Of a stretch of DNA of 20,612 bases, positions 7,846 through 15,852 are shown piece by piece (the stretch's first letter is position 1; every line of letters begins with the position of its first letter). The stretch comes from Nitrospina sp. (GTDB lineage Bacteria > Nitrospinota > Nitrospinia > Nitrospinales > Nitrospinaceae): NCBI GenBank assembly GCA_004357435.1, contig SMVS01000149.1:1-20612 (forward strand), given 5' to 3'. The notes under the pieces were generated by a model that was given only the letters and a program-made list of their open reading frames with translations, searched no databases and had not been told where the DNA came from. The position numbers and the translations under genes are program-made.

Positions 7846-7884
7846 ATGGATCGGACCGGTTTCGGGCCGATTCCGAATCGTTAA
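7846..7884 (+). promoter_or_regulatory. Possible leader peptide ORF upstream of nuoA
   Basis: An ATG at 7846 opens a 12-codon frame (MDRTGFGPIPNR) ending in TAA at 7882-7884. It is preceded by a purine-rich GGGAGGGGG Shine-Dalgarno-like run (7836-7844) and ends 22 nt before the nuoA ATG. It lies across two mutually exclusive inverted repeats: 7848-7857 with 7864-7874, and the odd palindrome CGATTC-C-GAATCG at 7868-7880. This layout could allow translation-dependent control, but a chance ORF is equally likely. Confidence 0.25.
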
Positions 7885-7906
7885 TAAATAAAGATGGAAG
7901 TTATAA

Positions 7907-8260
7907 ATGGCGGAATACTTTTTTGTCTTCATTTTCGCAATTGTTGCTTTGGGAGTGATCGCAGGCTTGTTGTTGCTTTCCAGTTTTCTGGGGCCCAAGA
8001 ACCCGAATACGGAAAAGGATCTCCCTTACGAATGCGGCATGCTCCCTTCAGAAGAAGCCAAGGGCCGGTTCCCGGTGCGGTTTGCAACCATCGCCATGCT
8101 CTTCATTATTTTTGATATTGAGGTGGTGTTCATGTACCCCTGGGCCGTGGCTTTGGATGAACTCAAGATTTTTGGGTTGATTGAAATGGGGATATTCATC
8201 GCTATCCTGGCCGTTGCTTACATCTACATTTGGGGACGAGGAGGTTTGGAATGGGATTGA
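7907..8260 (+). CDS. nuoA: NADH-quinone oxidoreductase subunit A
   Basis: NuoA is a 117-residue membrane-arm subunit of complex I, near the quinone tunnel. Three membrane helices are visible at about 4-26, 62-82 and 89-110. The conserved first loop LPYECGM (about 39-45) and the TM2 acidic motif FDIEVVFMYPWA (about 69-80) identify it with certainty. The ATG at 7907 is preceded by GGAAG (7896-7900) at 6 nt spacing. It is the first gene of the nuo operon and overlaps nuoB by 10 nt. Length and motif content are ordinary for the family. Confidence 0.96.
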   Translation: MAEYFFVFIFAIVALGVIAGLLLLSSFLGPKNPNTEKDLPYECGMLPSEEAKGRFPVRFATIAMLFIIFDIEVVFMYPWAVALDELKIFGLIEMGIFIAILAVAYIYIWGRGGLEWD

Positions 8261-8835
8261 TCGATCAAGCGGTCGAATCGATAGAGACCGAAGTCAATAA
8301 TCTGAAATTAAATGCCAAGGATGCGTTTGATCAACTGGGCGCCGAGTTTTCCGGTGCCATTTACGACAGCATTTTAACCACCAAGCTGGGAAAAATTGTA
8401 GGCTGGGCGCAGAAAAATGCTCTTTGGCCGGCCACTTTCGGGCTGGCCTGTTGTGCCATTGAAATGATGGCCATGGCCAACTCCCGGTGGGACGCCGCCC
8501 GTTTCGGCGCTGAAGTGTTCCGCGCCTCGCCGCGCCAGGCCGATCTCATGATCGTGTCGGGCCGGGTGTCGCAAAAAATGGCGCCGGTGTTGAAACGCAT
8601 CTACAACCAGATGGCCGATCCCAAGTGGGTCATCGCCATGGGCGCCTGTTCTTCCTGCGGCGGCATTTTCAATAATTACGCCATCGTGCAAGGGGTGGAT
8701 CGTGTGGTGCCGGTCGATGTTTATGTTCCCGGCTGTCCTCCCGGTCCAGAAGCGCTGATTTACGGAATCATCAAACTTCAGGAAAAAATCCTGAACGAAG
8801 CTGGCACCGATAAAGCCCGGCAGAGGGTGGCATGA
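8251..8835 (+). CDS. nuoB: NADH-quinone oxidoreductase subunit B (N2 cluster)
   Basis: NuoB carries the terminal [4Fe-4S] cluster N2 that hands electrons to quinone at the junction of the two arms. In this 194-residue protein the ligands are Cys67 and Cys68 (GLACCAIEMM), Cys133 (GACSSCGG) and Cys162 (VPGCPPGPE). The spacings of 65 and 29 residues equal those in Thermus Nqo6. A further ~30 N-terminal residues, rich in Glu and Asn, precede the core. The ATG at 8251 is chosen over an upstream in-frame TTG (8230), because GAGGAGG (8239-8245) sits 5 nt before it and the protein then overlaps nuoA by only 10 nt. It overlaps nuoC by ATGA. Confidence 0.96.
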   Translation: MGLIDQAVESIETEVNNLKLNAKDAFDQLGAEFSGAIYDSILTTKLGKIVGWAQKNALWPATFGLACCAIEMMAMANSRWDAARFGAEVFRASPRQADLMIVSGRVSQKMAPVLKRIYNQMADPKWVIAMGACSSCGGIFNNYAIVQGVDRVVPVDVYVPGCPPGPEALIYGIIKLQEKILNEAGTDKARQRVA

Positions 8836-9362
8836 CGAGCGAAGAAATCGTTGCAAAATGTCAATCCTCCCTCGGCGGTGATCTCGTCCAGGCGGAAGTC
8901 AATCTGGGGGATGCGGTCATCTATGTCTCTCCGGAAGCGTTGCCCAAGGCGGCGGAATGGTTGAAGAACGATCCCGATCTGCGCTTCGATTACCTGTCCC
9001 AAATCACCGGTGTGGATTACCTGGAGCAGGATCGCGAGCCGCGGTTCGAGGCGGTGTACGAGTTGCATTCCATAGATCACGGCCATTCCATTCGTATCCG
9101 GGTGGGTCTGGATGAAGAGAACCCGACCGTGCCGACCGTCACCACCCTGTGGAAGGGCGCGGATTTTCCGGAGCGCGAGTTGTTTGATATGTTCGGGTTC
9201 CAGGTCACCGGGCATCCCAATCTCAAGCGATTGCTCATGCCGGAAGATTGGGAGGGGCATCCGCTTCTCAAGGACTATCCGCTGACCATCGAAGAAATTT
9301 CATTTTCACATAATCCCGATCATAAAAGCGAACTGATCAAAACCAAATCCAACCAGGAATAA
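8832..9362 (+). CDS. nuoC: NADH-quinone oxidoreductase subunit C (30 kDa)
   Basis: NuoC is a 176-residue peripheral-arm subunit without cofactors that packs against NuoD. The family signature ERELFDMFGFQVTGHPNL followed by RLLMPEDWEGHPLLKDYPL is complete (about residues 116-151). The N-terminal half has the usual alpha/beta fold with YLSQITGVDYLE. It is separate from nuoD, not fused as in some enterobacteria. It begins at the ATG within the ATGA that ends nuoB and stops 3 nt before nuoD. Confidence 0.95.
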   Translation: MTSEEIVAKCQSSLGGDLVQAEVNLGDAVIYVSPEALPKAAEWLKNDPDLRFDYLSQITGVDYLEQDREPRFEAVYELHSIDHGHSIRIRVGLDEENPTVPTVTTLWKGADFPERELFDMFGFQVTGHPNLKRLLMPEDWEGHPLLKDYPLTIEEISFSHNPDHKSELIKTKSNQE

Positions 9363-9365
9363 GGC

Positions 9366-10568
9366 ATGAGCGTCACCGAGCAAGGGCTTCTCGAACGCGA
9401 TAAAGACACCATGACCCTGAACATGGGTCCCCAGCATCCCAGCACCCACGGGGTGTTCCGGATGATTCTGGAAATGGATGGCGAGATCGTGCGGTCTTCC
9501 GAACCGGATATCGGTTTCCTGCACACCGGGATCGAGAAAACAGCGGAAGTCAAAAGATACGTGCACTGCATCCCCATGACCGACCGCCTGGATTACCTGA
9601 GCCCGCCGCAAAACAACCTGGCCTTTTGCCTGACCGTTGAAAAGCTTTTGGGGCTGGATGAAATGCCGGCGCGCGCCGATTACCTGCGCGTCATCATGTG
9701 CGAACTGGGGCGCATTGGCAGTCACCTGGTCTGGTTGGGAACGCACGCTTTGGATATTGGCGCGATGACCGTGTTTCTCTATGCTTGGCGCGAACGGGAG
9801 CTGGTCCTCGATCTCAATGAAATGATTTCCGGGGTGCGCATGATGACCAGTTACATCCGCATCGGCGGTGTCGCGCAGGACGCTACCCCGCAATGGATTC
9901 AGGGAGTCCGGGAGTTTGTTGACATTTTTCCCGCCAAAATCGATGAATACGAAAGCCTGTTGACCAACAATCCCATCTGGATGGACCGCACCCGCGGCAT
10001 CGGCACCCTGGCACGCGAAGATGCCATCAATTGGAGCATGAGCGGTCCCATATTGCGCGCCTCCGGGGTGAAATTGGATTGGAGAAAACAACGGCCTTAT
10101 TCGCGCTACGACGATTTCACTTTTGACATTCCCACTCAGGAGCATGGCGATATTTATGATCGTTATCTGGTGCGGATCGAGGAGATGCGGCAAAGCCGGG
10201 AAATCATCAAGCAGGCTATCAACCAGCTACCCGATGGGCCTTACAAGATCCAAGACAATAAAGTTTCCCTGCCGGAGCGGGACACCCTGCACACCAGCAT
10301 GGAAGCGTTGATCCACCATTTCAAACTGGTTTCCGATGGCGTCAAGGTGCCGCCGGGGGAAACTTATGTGCCTACCGAAGGCCCGCGCGGCGAGGTGGGA
10401 TTTTACATCGTCAGCGACGGATCGAATACGCCGTATCGGATGAAACTGCGTGCGCCCTCGTTCATGGCCATTCCCGGCATGTGCCACCTGATGACCGATT
10501 CTTTCATTGCCGATGTGGTCGCCATCATTGGCAGTGTGGATATCGTTATGGGTGAGGTGGATCGCTGA
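9366..10568 (+). CDS. nuoD: NADH-quinone oxidoreductase subunit D (49 kDa, quinone site)
   Basis: NuoD (400 residues) forms the quinone headgroup site together with NuoB. The two residues known to bind the headgroup in Thermus Nqo4 (His38 and Tyr87) correspond to His28 in GPQHPSTHG and Tyr77 in MTDRLDYLSP. The 10-residue offset is the same for both. The hydrogenase-like body is intact (ARADYLRVIMCELGRIGSHL, DRTRGIGTL), and the C-terminus has the expected DIVMGEVDR. The ATG at 9366 is 3 nt after nuoC; the stop overlaps the nuoE start (TGATG). Nothing unusual seen. Confidence 0.96.
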   Translation: MSVTEQGLLERDKDTMTLNMGPQHPSTHGVFRMILEMDGEIVRSSEPDIGFLHTGIEKTAEVKRYVHCIPMTDRLDYLSPPQNNLAFCLTVEKLLGLDEMPARADYLRVIMCELGRIGSHLVWLGTHALDIGAMTVFLYAWRERELVLDLNEMISGVRMMTSYIRIGGVAQDATPQWIQGVREFVDIFPAKIDEYESLLTNNPIWMDRTRGIGTLAREDAINWSMSGPILRASGVKLDWRKQRPYSRYDDFTFDIPTQEHGDIYDRYLVRIEEMRQSREIIKQAINQLPDGPYKIQDNKVSLPERDTLHTSMEALIHHFKLVSDGVKVPPGETYVPTEGPRGEVGFYIVSDGSNTPYRMKLRAPSFMAIPGMCHLMTDSFIADVVAIIGSVDIVMGEVDR

Positions 10569-11038
10569 TGTTTGTTTTTTCCGAAGCCGCAGAAAGCCGA
10601 ATAGAAAAAATTCTGGCCAAGTACCCTTTTAAAAAATCGGCTATGTTGCCCTTGCTCACTCTGGCGCAGGAGCAGGAGGGCTATGTGACGCCGGAGGCCA
10701 TGATCGAAATCGGCAAGCGTCTCGGTGCCTCTCCGGCTTATGTCGAATCGGTGTGTACGTTTTACACCATGTATTTCACCAAGCCGGTGGGCAAGTACGT
10801 GATCAAGTTCTGCATCAACATCAGTTGCCATTTGAATGGTTGTGACAACCTCATGGACTACACCACCAACAAACTCGGTATTCAGGTGGGGGAAACCACG
10901 GCCGATAAAAAGTTCACCATTTTGCGGGAAGAATGTCTGGCCGCCTGCAGTGAGGCGCCGGTCATGCAGGTCAACAATAAATATTATGTCGCCTTGACTC
11001 CTGAGAAGGTCGATCAGGTGTTGGCGGCACTCAAGTGA
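10568..11038 (+). CDS. nuoE: NADH-quinone oxidoreductase subunit E (24 kDa, N1a cluster)
   Basis: NuoE is a 156-residue thioredoxin-like subunit of the NADH-oxidising module that carries the [2Fe-2S] cluster N1a. Ligands are Cys82 and Cys87 (CINISC, Cx4C) and Cys123 and Cys127 (CLAAC, Cx3C). The helical N-terminal part includes VESVCTFYTMYF. The ATG at 10568 overlaps the nuoD stop by one base, and a GAGGTGG lies upstream inside nuoD. The presence of nuoE and nuoF shows that this complex I is built to use NADH, unlike the 11-subunit forms fed by ferredoxin or F420. Confidence 0.95.
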   Translation: MFVFSEAAESRIEKILAKYPFKKSAMLPLLTLAQEQEGYVTPEAMIEIGKRLGASPAYVESVCTFYTMYFTKPVGKYVIKFCINISCHLNGCDNLMDYTTNKLGIQVGETTADKKFTILREECLAACSEAPVMQVNNKYYVALTPEKVDQVLAALK

Positions 11039-11047
11039 TCTGAATAT

Positions 11048-12304
11048 ATGACACAGATTCTATTTAAAGGTATCGACACCCCCAATCTGACGTCCATCGA
11101 CGTGTACGAGAAGCAGGGCGGTTACGCGGCACTTGCCAAGGCCTTCGCGAAAGAGCCGGATGAGATTGTGGAGATGGTCAAGGCTTCCGGCCTGCGGGGA
11201 CGCGGCGGGGCCGGGTTCCCTTGCGGGCTGAAATGGAGTTTCCTGGCCAAGGATGTGTTTCCGCGCTACCTGTGTTGCAACTCCGATGAAAGCGAACCGG
11301 GCACCTGCAAGGATCGCGAACTGCTGATGAAGACTCCGCATCTGTGCATCGAAGGCATGATCCTCTGCGCTTATGCCTGCCGCATTGAAACCGCGTACAA
11401 CTACATACGGGGCGAATTTGAAGAGTACGGGGAAATCATGGACCGCGCCATTGCGGAAGCCTATGAACGCGGGTATCTGGGGAAAAACATCATGGGTTCC
11501 GGATTCAATCTGGAAATGTACACGCACATGGGGGCGGGCGCTTATATTTGCGGGGAAGAGTCGGCGCTGTTGACTTCGCTGGAAGGGGGCCGCGGGGAAC
11601 CCCGCATGAAGCCGCCGTTTCCGGCGGTCGAGGGTTTGTACGCCAAACCCACCATCGTCAACAACACGGAAACCTTGTGCGTCATTCCTTTCATTGTCAA
11701 TAACGGACCGGAAGCTTATGCCGCCATCGGCACCGAAAAAAGCAAAGGCACCAAACTGGTCAGCGTCTCCGGGCATGTCAACAAACCCGGCAACTATGAA
11801 ATCGTGCTGGGCACCCCGATCTCCGAGATCATCGACAAATTCGCGGGCGGCATCCGCAACGGCAATAAATTAAAAGCGTTCATCCCCGGCGGGTCGTCGG
11901 TGCCCATGTTGCCGGCGGACAAGGTGGACACTCCCTACGATTACGAATCGCTGGTGGCGGCTGGGTCCATGCTGGGCTCCGGCGCCTTGATCGTGATGGA
12001 TGACACCACCAACGTGGTGGCGGAAGTGCTTCGCATCACCAGTTTCTACATGCATGAATCGTGCGGCAAGTGCACCCCCTGCCGGGAAGGCACCCGCTGG
12101 ATGCATCAGATCCTTTTAGAAATTCAAAACAAAGTGGGCAAGCCCGAGCAGTTGGACCTGTTGACCGACATCTGCGACAACATGTCCTTCAAATGTTTTT
12201 GTCCGTTGGGTGATGCGGCCATCGCGCCGGTACTCAGCAGCATCAAATATTTCCGGGCCGATTACGAAGAATTGCTGGCATCGGCTAAAGCACCGGTCGC
12301 ATAA
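11048..12304 (+). CDS. nuoF: NADH-quinone oxidoreductase subunit F (51 kDa, FMN, N3)
   Basis: NuoF (418 residues) binds NADH, FMN and [4Fe-4S] N3. The FMN/NADH glycine-rich loop GRGGAGFP is at 51-58. SEPGTCKDREL (about 82-92) and GAYICGEESALLTSLEGGRGEPR (about 164-186) are complete. N3 ligands are Cys339, Cys342 and Cys345 (CGKCTPC) and Cys385 in the CPLGDA turn; an extra Cys383 lies beside it. The residue after GFP is Cys59 where most homologues have Thr (GFPTGLKW), a minor variation near the FMN. The gene starts 9 nt after nuoE, without a strong Shine-Dalgarno, suggesting coupling. Confidence 0.96.
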   Translation: MTQILFKGIDTPNLTSIDVYEKQGGYAALAKAFAKEPDEIVEMVKASGLRGRGGAGFPCGLKWSFLAKDVFPRYLCCNSDESEPGTCKDRELLMKTPHLCIEGMILCAYACRIETAYNYIRGEFEEYGEIMDRAIAEAYERGYLGKNIMGSGFNLEMYTHMGAGAYICGEESALLTSLEGGRGEPRMKPPFPAVEGLYAKPTIVNNTETLCVIPFIVNNGPEAYAAIGTEKSKGTKLVSVSGHVNKPGNYEIVLGTPISEIIDKFAGGIRNGNKLKAFIPGGSSVPMLPADKVDTPYDYESLVAAGSMLGSGALIVMDDTTNVVAEVLRITSFYMHESCGKCTPCREGTRWMHQILLEIQNKVGKPEQLDLLTDICDNMSFKCFCPLGDAAIAPVLSSIKYFRADYEELLASAKAPVA

Positions 12305-12312
12305 AACTTGGA

Positions 12313-14781
12313 ATGGAAGCTATGGAAACGACCACGCAACAGGATACGGTGACCTTGACCATTGACGGGAAAACCGTCACGGTCCCGAAAGGCACCATGG
12401 TGGTGGATGCCGCCAAGACGATAGACATCGAAATCCCGGTTTTTTGTTATCTCGAAAAACTCGGTCCCTTCGGTTGTTGCCGGATGTGCCTGGTCGAAGT
12501 GGAGAAGATGCCGAAATTGACCACCGCCTGCACCCTGGCGGTCAACCACGACATGGTGGTGAAAACCACCACGGAGAAAGTTGTCAAAGCCCAGCAGGGG
12601 ATGTTGGAATTCACCTTGCTCAACCATCCTCTGGATTGCCCGGTGTGCGACAAAGGCGGCGAGTGTCCCCTGCAGGACAACACCTTCAAGTTTGGTCCGC
12701 CCGACACGCGCATGGAGTACCAGCGCCAAAACCGTGACAAGGCGACGCCGCTCAGCCCGGTCATCACCATCGACCGCGAACGTTGCATTGCCTGCCAGCG
12801 ATGCACGCGGTACAGCGAAATCATCGAGAAAGACCAGGCGCTGGTCATGTTAGATCGCGGTTTTCAAAACAGGGTGGCGACCTTCAACGATCAGCCTTAT
12901 GACACACGGTTTTCCGGCAACGTCATCGACATTTGCCCGGTCGGCGCCTTGACCAACACGGATTTTCGATTCACCGCCCGCGCTTGGGATCTGACCAACG
13001 CCAGCACTCTGTGCGGCCATTGCGGGTGCAATTGCAACATGACCCTGGGCACCCGGCTCAATGAAATGAAACGCATCACCACCCGTCCCAACGATGCCGT
13101 GGACGATGGCTGGATTTGTGATAAGGCACGCTGGGGCTACGATTTCACCAAAAGCAAAAACCGTATTCAAAAACCCCGCAAGGGGGACGAAACGCTGACC
13201 ATTCAGGACGCCTGCCGGCAGGTGGCCGCAGGGCTTAAAAAGATAGTCGAGCAATATGGCGCTGACGGCGTCGGTTTCATTGGCTCGGGTTATGGCCTGA
13301 ATGAGGAGTTGTATCTGTATCAGAAATTGTTTCGCACCGGCATTGGGACCAACAACATCGATCATAAAACCTATCTGGATACGCCGGGTTTGCCGGTGCC
13401 GCAATGGGATTTGCCTGCGGTTGAGGCCGCTGATCTGGTGTTATTGATCGCCAGCGATCCCACCGAGGAGTTGCCCATTCTGGATTTGAGGATCAAGAAA
13501 GCGGTCACTCGGCTGGCCACCCAACTGGTGACGCTGAACGATCAGACGACACTGATGGATGACTACGCCACGCCGTCGTTGCGTTACAACATTGGTTCCG
13601 ACGCCGCGGTATTTTCGGCGCTGTCGGCAGTGTTGTCCGGCCAGCCGGGGCCGGGGTTGGAAGCCACCGGGCTGGAGTCCGGTCAGATTCAGTCCCTGGC
13701 TGATACTTTAAAAGCCGCGAAAAAGGTTTGTGTCATTTATAATCCTGCGGGGCTGACGGGTGCCTCTATTCATCACCTGAAACAGTTGCTGTCGGTGATC
13801 GGTCAACTGCCCGACACCGAGTGCGGCGCGCTTCCTTCCGCGCCCGCCACCAACGCATTGGGCGCGATGGATATGGGAGTGTTGCCCGATTTTTATCCAG
13901 GGGGTCTGCCGCTGGCAGACGTGGCGGCCAGCCAAAAGGACTGGGGTGAAAACGCGCCGGTGAAACCCGGTTGGACGGCTTTGGAAATGATCGAAAAAGC
14001 CAGGTCCGGTGAGTTGAAAGCCCTGGTCATATTCCGCAGTAATCCGCTGGTGGATTTTCCGGGCGGAGCGGCGGTGCTGGAAGCCTTGCAGAATCTCGAA
14101 TTGTTGGTGGTCCACGACATCATGGAAACGGAAACCAGCCGGGTGGCTCATTTTGTGATTCCTTCCAACGGGCCGGGATTCGACGAAGGCACGACCACCA
14201 ATATTGGGGGTCGGGTCCAGCAGAGAACCCGTGGCCTGGTTTCGGACAATCCGCACGACTGGAAAATCATTGCCATGATCGCCAGGGAATTTGGTGATGA
14301 GACCCAGTATAAGAATGTTTTCGATGTGACCGCTGAGATCGCCAGCAAAGTCAACGGCTATGCCGGAATCAAAAGAAAAGCAATCCGCCGCGAGGGCAAA
14401 ACCCGGGAAACCATCGCCAGTGTCAATGGCCGGTTACCGGAAGCCGAGCCAACGGTTGCCGACGTTGCGGGCTCGCTTAAATTGCGGGTGGCAGATTTTC
14501 TTTTTTGCCATGACAAAATTTTGGATGCGGATTCGCATCTGGCCCATCAGTTCAAGCCTTCTTCCGTTCACCTGCACGAGCAGGATGCGTCGGCCTTGGG
14601 TGTGAAGGCAGGGGACGAGGTGACGGTGTTCGCCGAAGGTTGGTCGGTGAAGGCGGAAGCGGTCATTTCCAACCGGTGCAATCCGGGCGGAGTGGTGCTT
14701 CCCAAAATTTCCGACCAGCAAGGCGTGATGGGTTTGATTCATCCCGACCATGCTGTGCAGTGGGTGCAGATCAAAAAGTAA
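12313..14781 (+). CDS. nuoG: NADH-quinone oxidoreductase subunit G (75 kDa, N1b, N5, N4, N7)
   Basis: NuoG (822 residues from the ATG at 12313; an ATG at 12322 is equally possible) relays electrons from the NADH module. The N-terminal ferredoxin domain binds N1b (Cys45, Cys56, Cys59, Cys73). N5 uses His105, Cys109, Cys112 and Cys118 (HPLDCPVCDKGGEC). N4 uses Cys158, Cys161, Cys164 and Cys208 (CIACQRC and ICPVGAL). A further set, Cys234, Cys237, Cys241 and Cys269, has the exact Cx2Cx3Cx27C spacing of the optional off-path cluster N7. The remainder is a molybdopterin-oxidoreductase-like domain without molybdenum ligation evident, ending with a beta-barrel molydopterin-binding-type domain (about 715-815). 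It lies 8 nt after nuoF and 38 nt before nuoH. Confidence 0.95.
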   Translation: MEAMETTTQQDTVTLTIDGKTVTVPKGTMVVDAAKTIDIEIPVFCYLEKLGPFGCCRMCLVEVEKMPKLTTACTLAVNHDMVVKTTTEKVVKAQQGMLEFTLLNHPLDCPVCDKGGECPLQDNTFKFGPPDTRMEYQRQNRDKATPLSPVITIDRERCIACQRCTRYSEIIEKDQALVMLDRGFQNRVATFNDQPYDTRFSGNVIDICPVGALTNTDFRFTARAWDLTNASTLCGHCGCNCNMTLGTRLNEMKRITTRPNDAVDDGWICDKARWGYDFTKSKNRIQKPRKGDETLTIQDACRQVAAGLKKIVEQYGADGVGFIGSGYGLNEELYLYQKLFRTGIGTNNIDHKTYLDTPGLPVPQWDLPAVEAADLVLLIASDPTEELPILDLRIKKAVTRLATQLVTLNDQTTLMDDYATPSLRYNIGSDAAVFSALSAVLSGQPGPGLEATGLESGQIQSLADTLKAAKKVCVIYNPAGLTGASIHHLKQLLSVIGQLPDTECGALPSAPATNALGAMDMGVLPDFYPGGLPLADVAASQKDWGENAPVKPGWTALEMIEKARSGELKALVIFRSNPLVDFPGGAAVLEALQNLELLVVHDIMETETSRVAHFVIPSNGPGFDEGTTTNIGGRVQQRTRGLVSDNPHDWKIIAMIAREFGDETQYKNVFDVTAEIASKVNGYAGIKRKAIRREGKTRETIASVNGRLPEAEPTVADVAGSLKLRVADFLFCHDKILDADSHLAHQFKPSSVHLHEQDASALGVKAGDEVTVFAEGWSVKAEAVISNRCNPGGVVLPKISDQQGVMGLIHPDHAVQWVQIKK

Positions 14782-14802
14782 GGCTTCCATAATAATGGAG
14801 CC
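14782..14802 (+). promoter_or_regulatory. Hairpin in the nuoG-nuoH spacer
   Basis: GGCT-(T)-CCAT (14782-14790) pairs with ATGG-AGCC (14795-14802) around an AATA loop: 8 base pairs with one bulged T. No T-tract follows, so it is not a terminator. It could be an mRNA processing or stability element separating the peripheral-arm and membrane-arm cistrons. Confidence 0.35.
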
Positions 14803-14819
14803 AGGTTGAAAGGCCATGA

Positions 14820-15842
14820 ATGATTGACAGTGTTTTGGATTTTCTATCCAGCTACATGTTTTTGATCGTCGGGGTGGTCAAAGCCGGGGTCATTGCGGTG
14901 GCGTTGTTATCGATGGTGCCGCTGTTGGTGTGGCTGGAGCGCAGGTTGATGGGCCGGTTTCAGGTGCGCCTCGGCCCCAACCGGGTCGGGCCGATGGGTT
15001 TGGGACAGCCGATTGCGGATTCGATAAAACTGTTGTTCAAGGAATCGATTGTCCAAAACTCTGCGGACAAGTTTTTATTTTTCCTGGCGCCGTCCATCGT
15101 GGTGTTCACGGCGATTGTGACTTTTTCCGTGATCCCCTTCGGCGAAGCGGTCGAAGTGGGTGGCCAGACGATTGGTTTGTGGGGCGCCGATCTCAACATC
15201 GGCATCCTGTTCATTTTCGCCATCTCGTCGATGGGTATTTATGGGATTGTGATCGCGGGGTTTTCGTCCAACAATAAATATTCGTTGATGGGCGGCCTCC
15301 GGTCTTCGGCGCAGATGATCAGCTATGAGTTGACCTTGGGGCTGACCGCGTTGGCGGTGGTGGTCACTGCGGGATCATTGAATTTGGTGGAGATCGTGAA
15401 CAGTCAAAGCACGCTTCCAAATTTTATTTATCATCCGTTGACGTTTCTTTTGTTTTTCATCGCCGGCGTGGCGGAGACCAACCGGGCGCCGTTCGATTTG
15501 CCGGAAGCGGAGCAGGAGCTGGTGGCCGGATTTTTCACCGAATACTCAGGCATGAAATTCGCCATGTTTTTTATGGGAGAGTACATCAACATGATCACCA
15601 TGAGCGCTCTGGTGACTCTGTTGTTTCTGGGCGGCTGGCATTCCTACATCGGTTTGGATATTCCCATTCTGGTGTTTGCCGCCAAGGTGTTTCTACTGTT
15701 ATGCGTTTTTATCTGGTTGCGGTCCACCTTTCCCCGAATCCGGTACGATCGGTTGATGACCTTCGGGTGGAAAATTCTTTTGCCGATCGCAATGTTGAAT
15801 ATGTTTTTCTACAGCGTGGTCAAAGTATTGTGGCCTGCGTGA
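14820..15842 (+). CDS. nuoH: NADH-quinone oxidoreductase subunit H
   Basis: NuoH (340 residues, eight or nine membrane helices) forms most of the quinone tunnel and the first part of the proton path. Hallmarks are VWLERRLMGRFQVRLGPNRVGP (about 37-58) with Glu40, and the acidic third loop ETNRAPFDLPEAEQELV (219-235) followed by FTEYSGMKFAMFF; all of the usual acidic residues are present. The ATG at 14820 is preceded by AAAGG (14809-14813). An ATG three bases earlier is out of frame. It ends 10 nt before nuoI. Normal length and composition for the family. Confidence 0.96.
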   Translation: MIDSVLDFLSSYMFLIVGVVKAGVIAVALLSMVPLLVWLERRLMGRFQVRLGPNRVGPMGLGQPIADSIKLLFKESIVQNSADKFLFFLAPSIVVFTAIVTFSVIPFGEAVEVGGQTIGLWGADLNIGILFIFAISSMGIYGIVIAGFSSNNKYSLMGGLRSSAQMISYELTLGLTALAVVVTAGSLNLVEIVNSQSTLPNFIYHPLTFLLFFIAGVAETNRAPFDLPEAEQELVAGFFTEYSGMKFAMFFMGEYINMITMSALVTLLFLGGWHSYIGLDIPILVFAAKVFLLLCVFIWLRSTFPRIRYDRLMTFGWKILLPIAMLNMFFYSVVKVLWPA

Positions 15843-15852
15843 GGATTTCAAT

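Larger units (their letters stand above)
7499..7906. other. 408-nt intergenic region carrying the nuo promoter and leader
   Basis: No protein gene is supported here apart from a possible 12-codon leader ORF. From left to right it holds a small hairpin TTGCC-GAAT-GGCAA (7593-7606) with no T-tract, an AT-rich stretch (about 7634-7675) that could serve as an UP-like element, a consensus promoter (7714-7742), and a leader with a 5' stem-loop, overlapping inverted repeats and the nuoA Shine-Dalgarno. A long open frame on the minus strand across this region is not credible, because it runs into nuoA and has no family features. Confidence 0.6.

Noticed and set aside
7558..7998. 146-codon open frame on the minus strand upstream of nuoA
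   Set aside because: It overlaps the nuo promoter, leader and the first part of nuoA, and its translation has no family features. It is a shadow frame.
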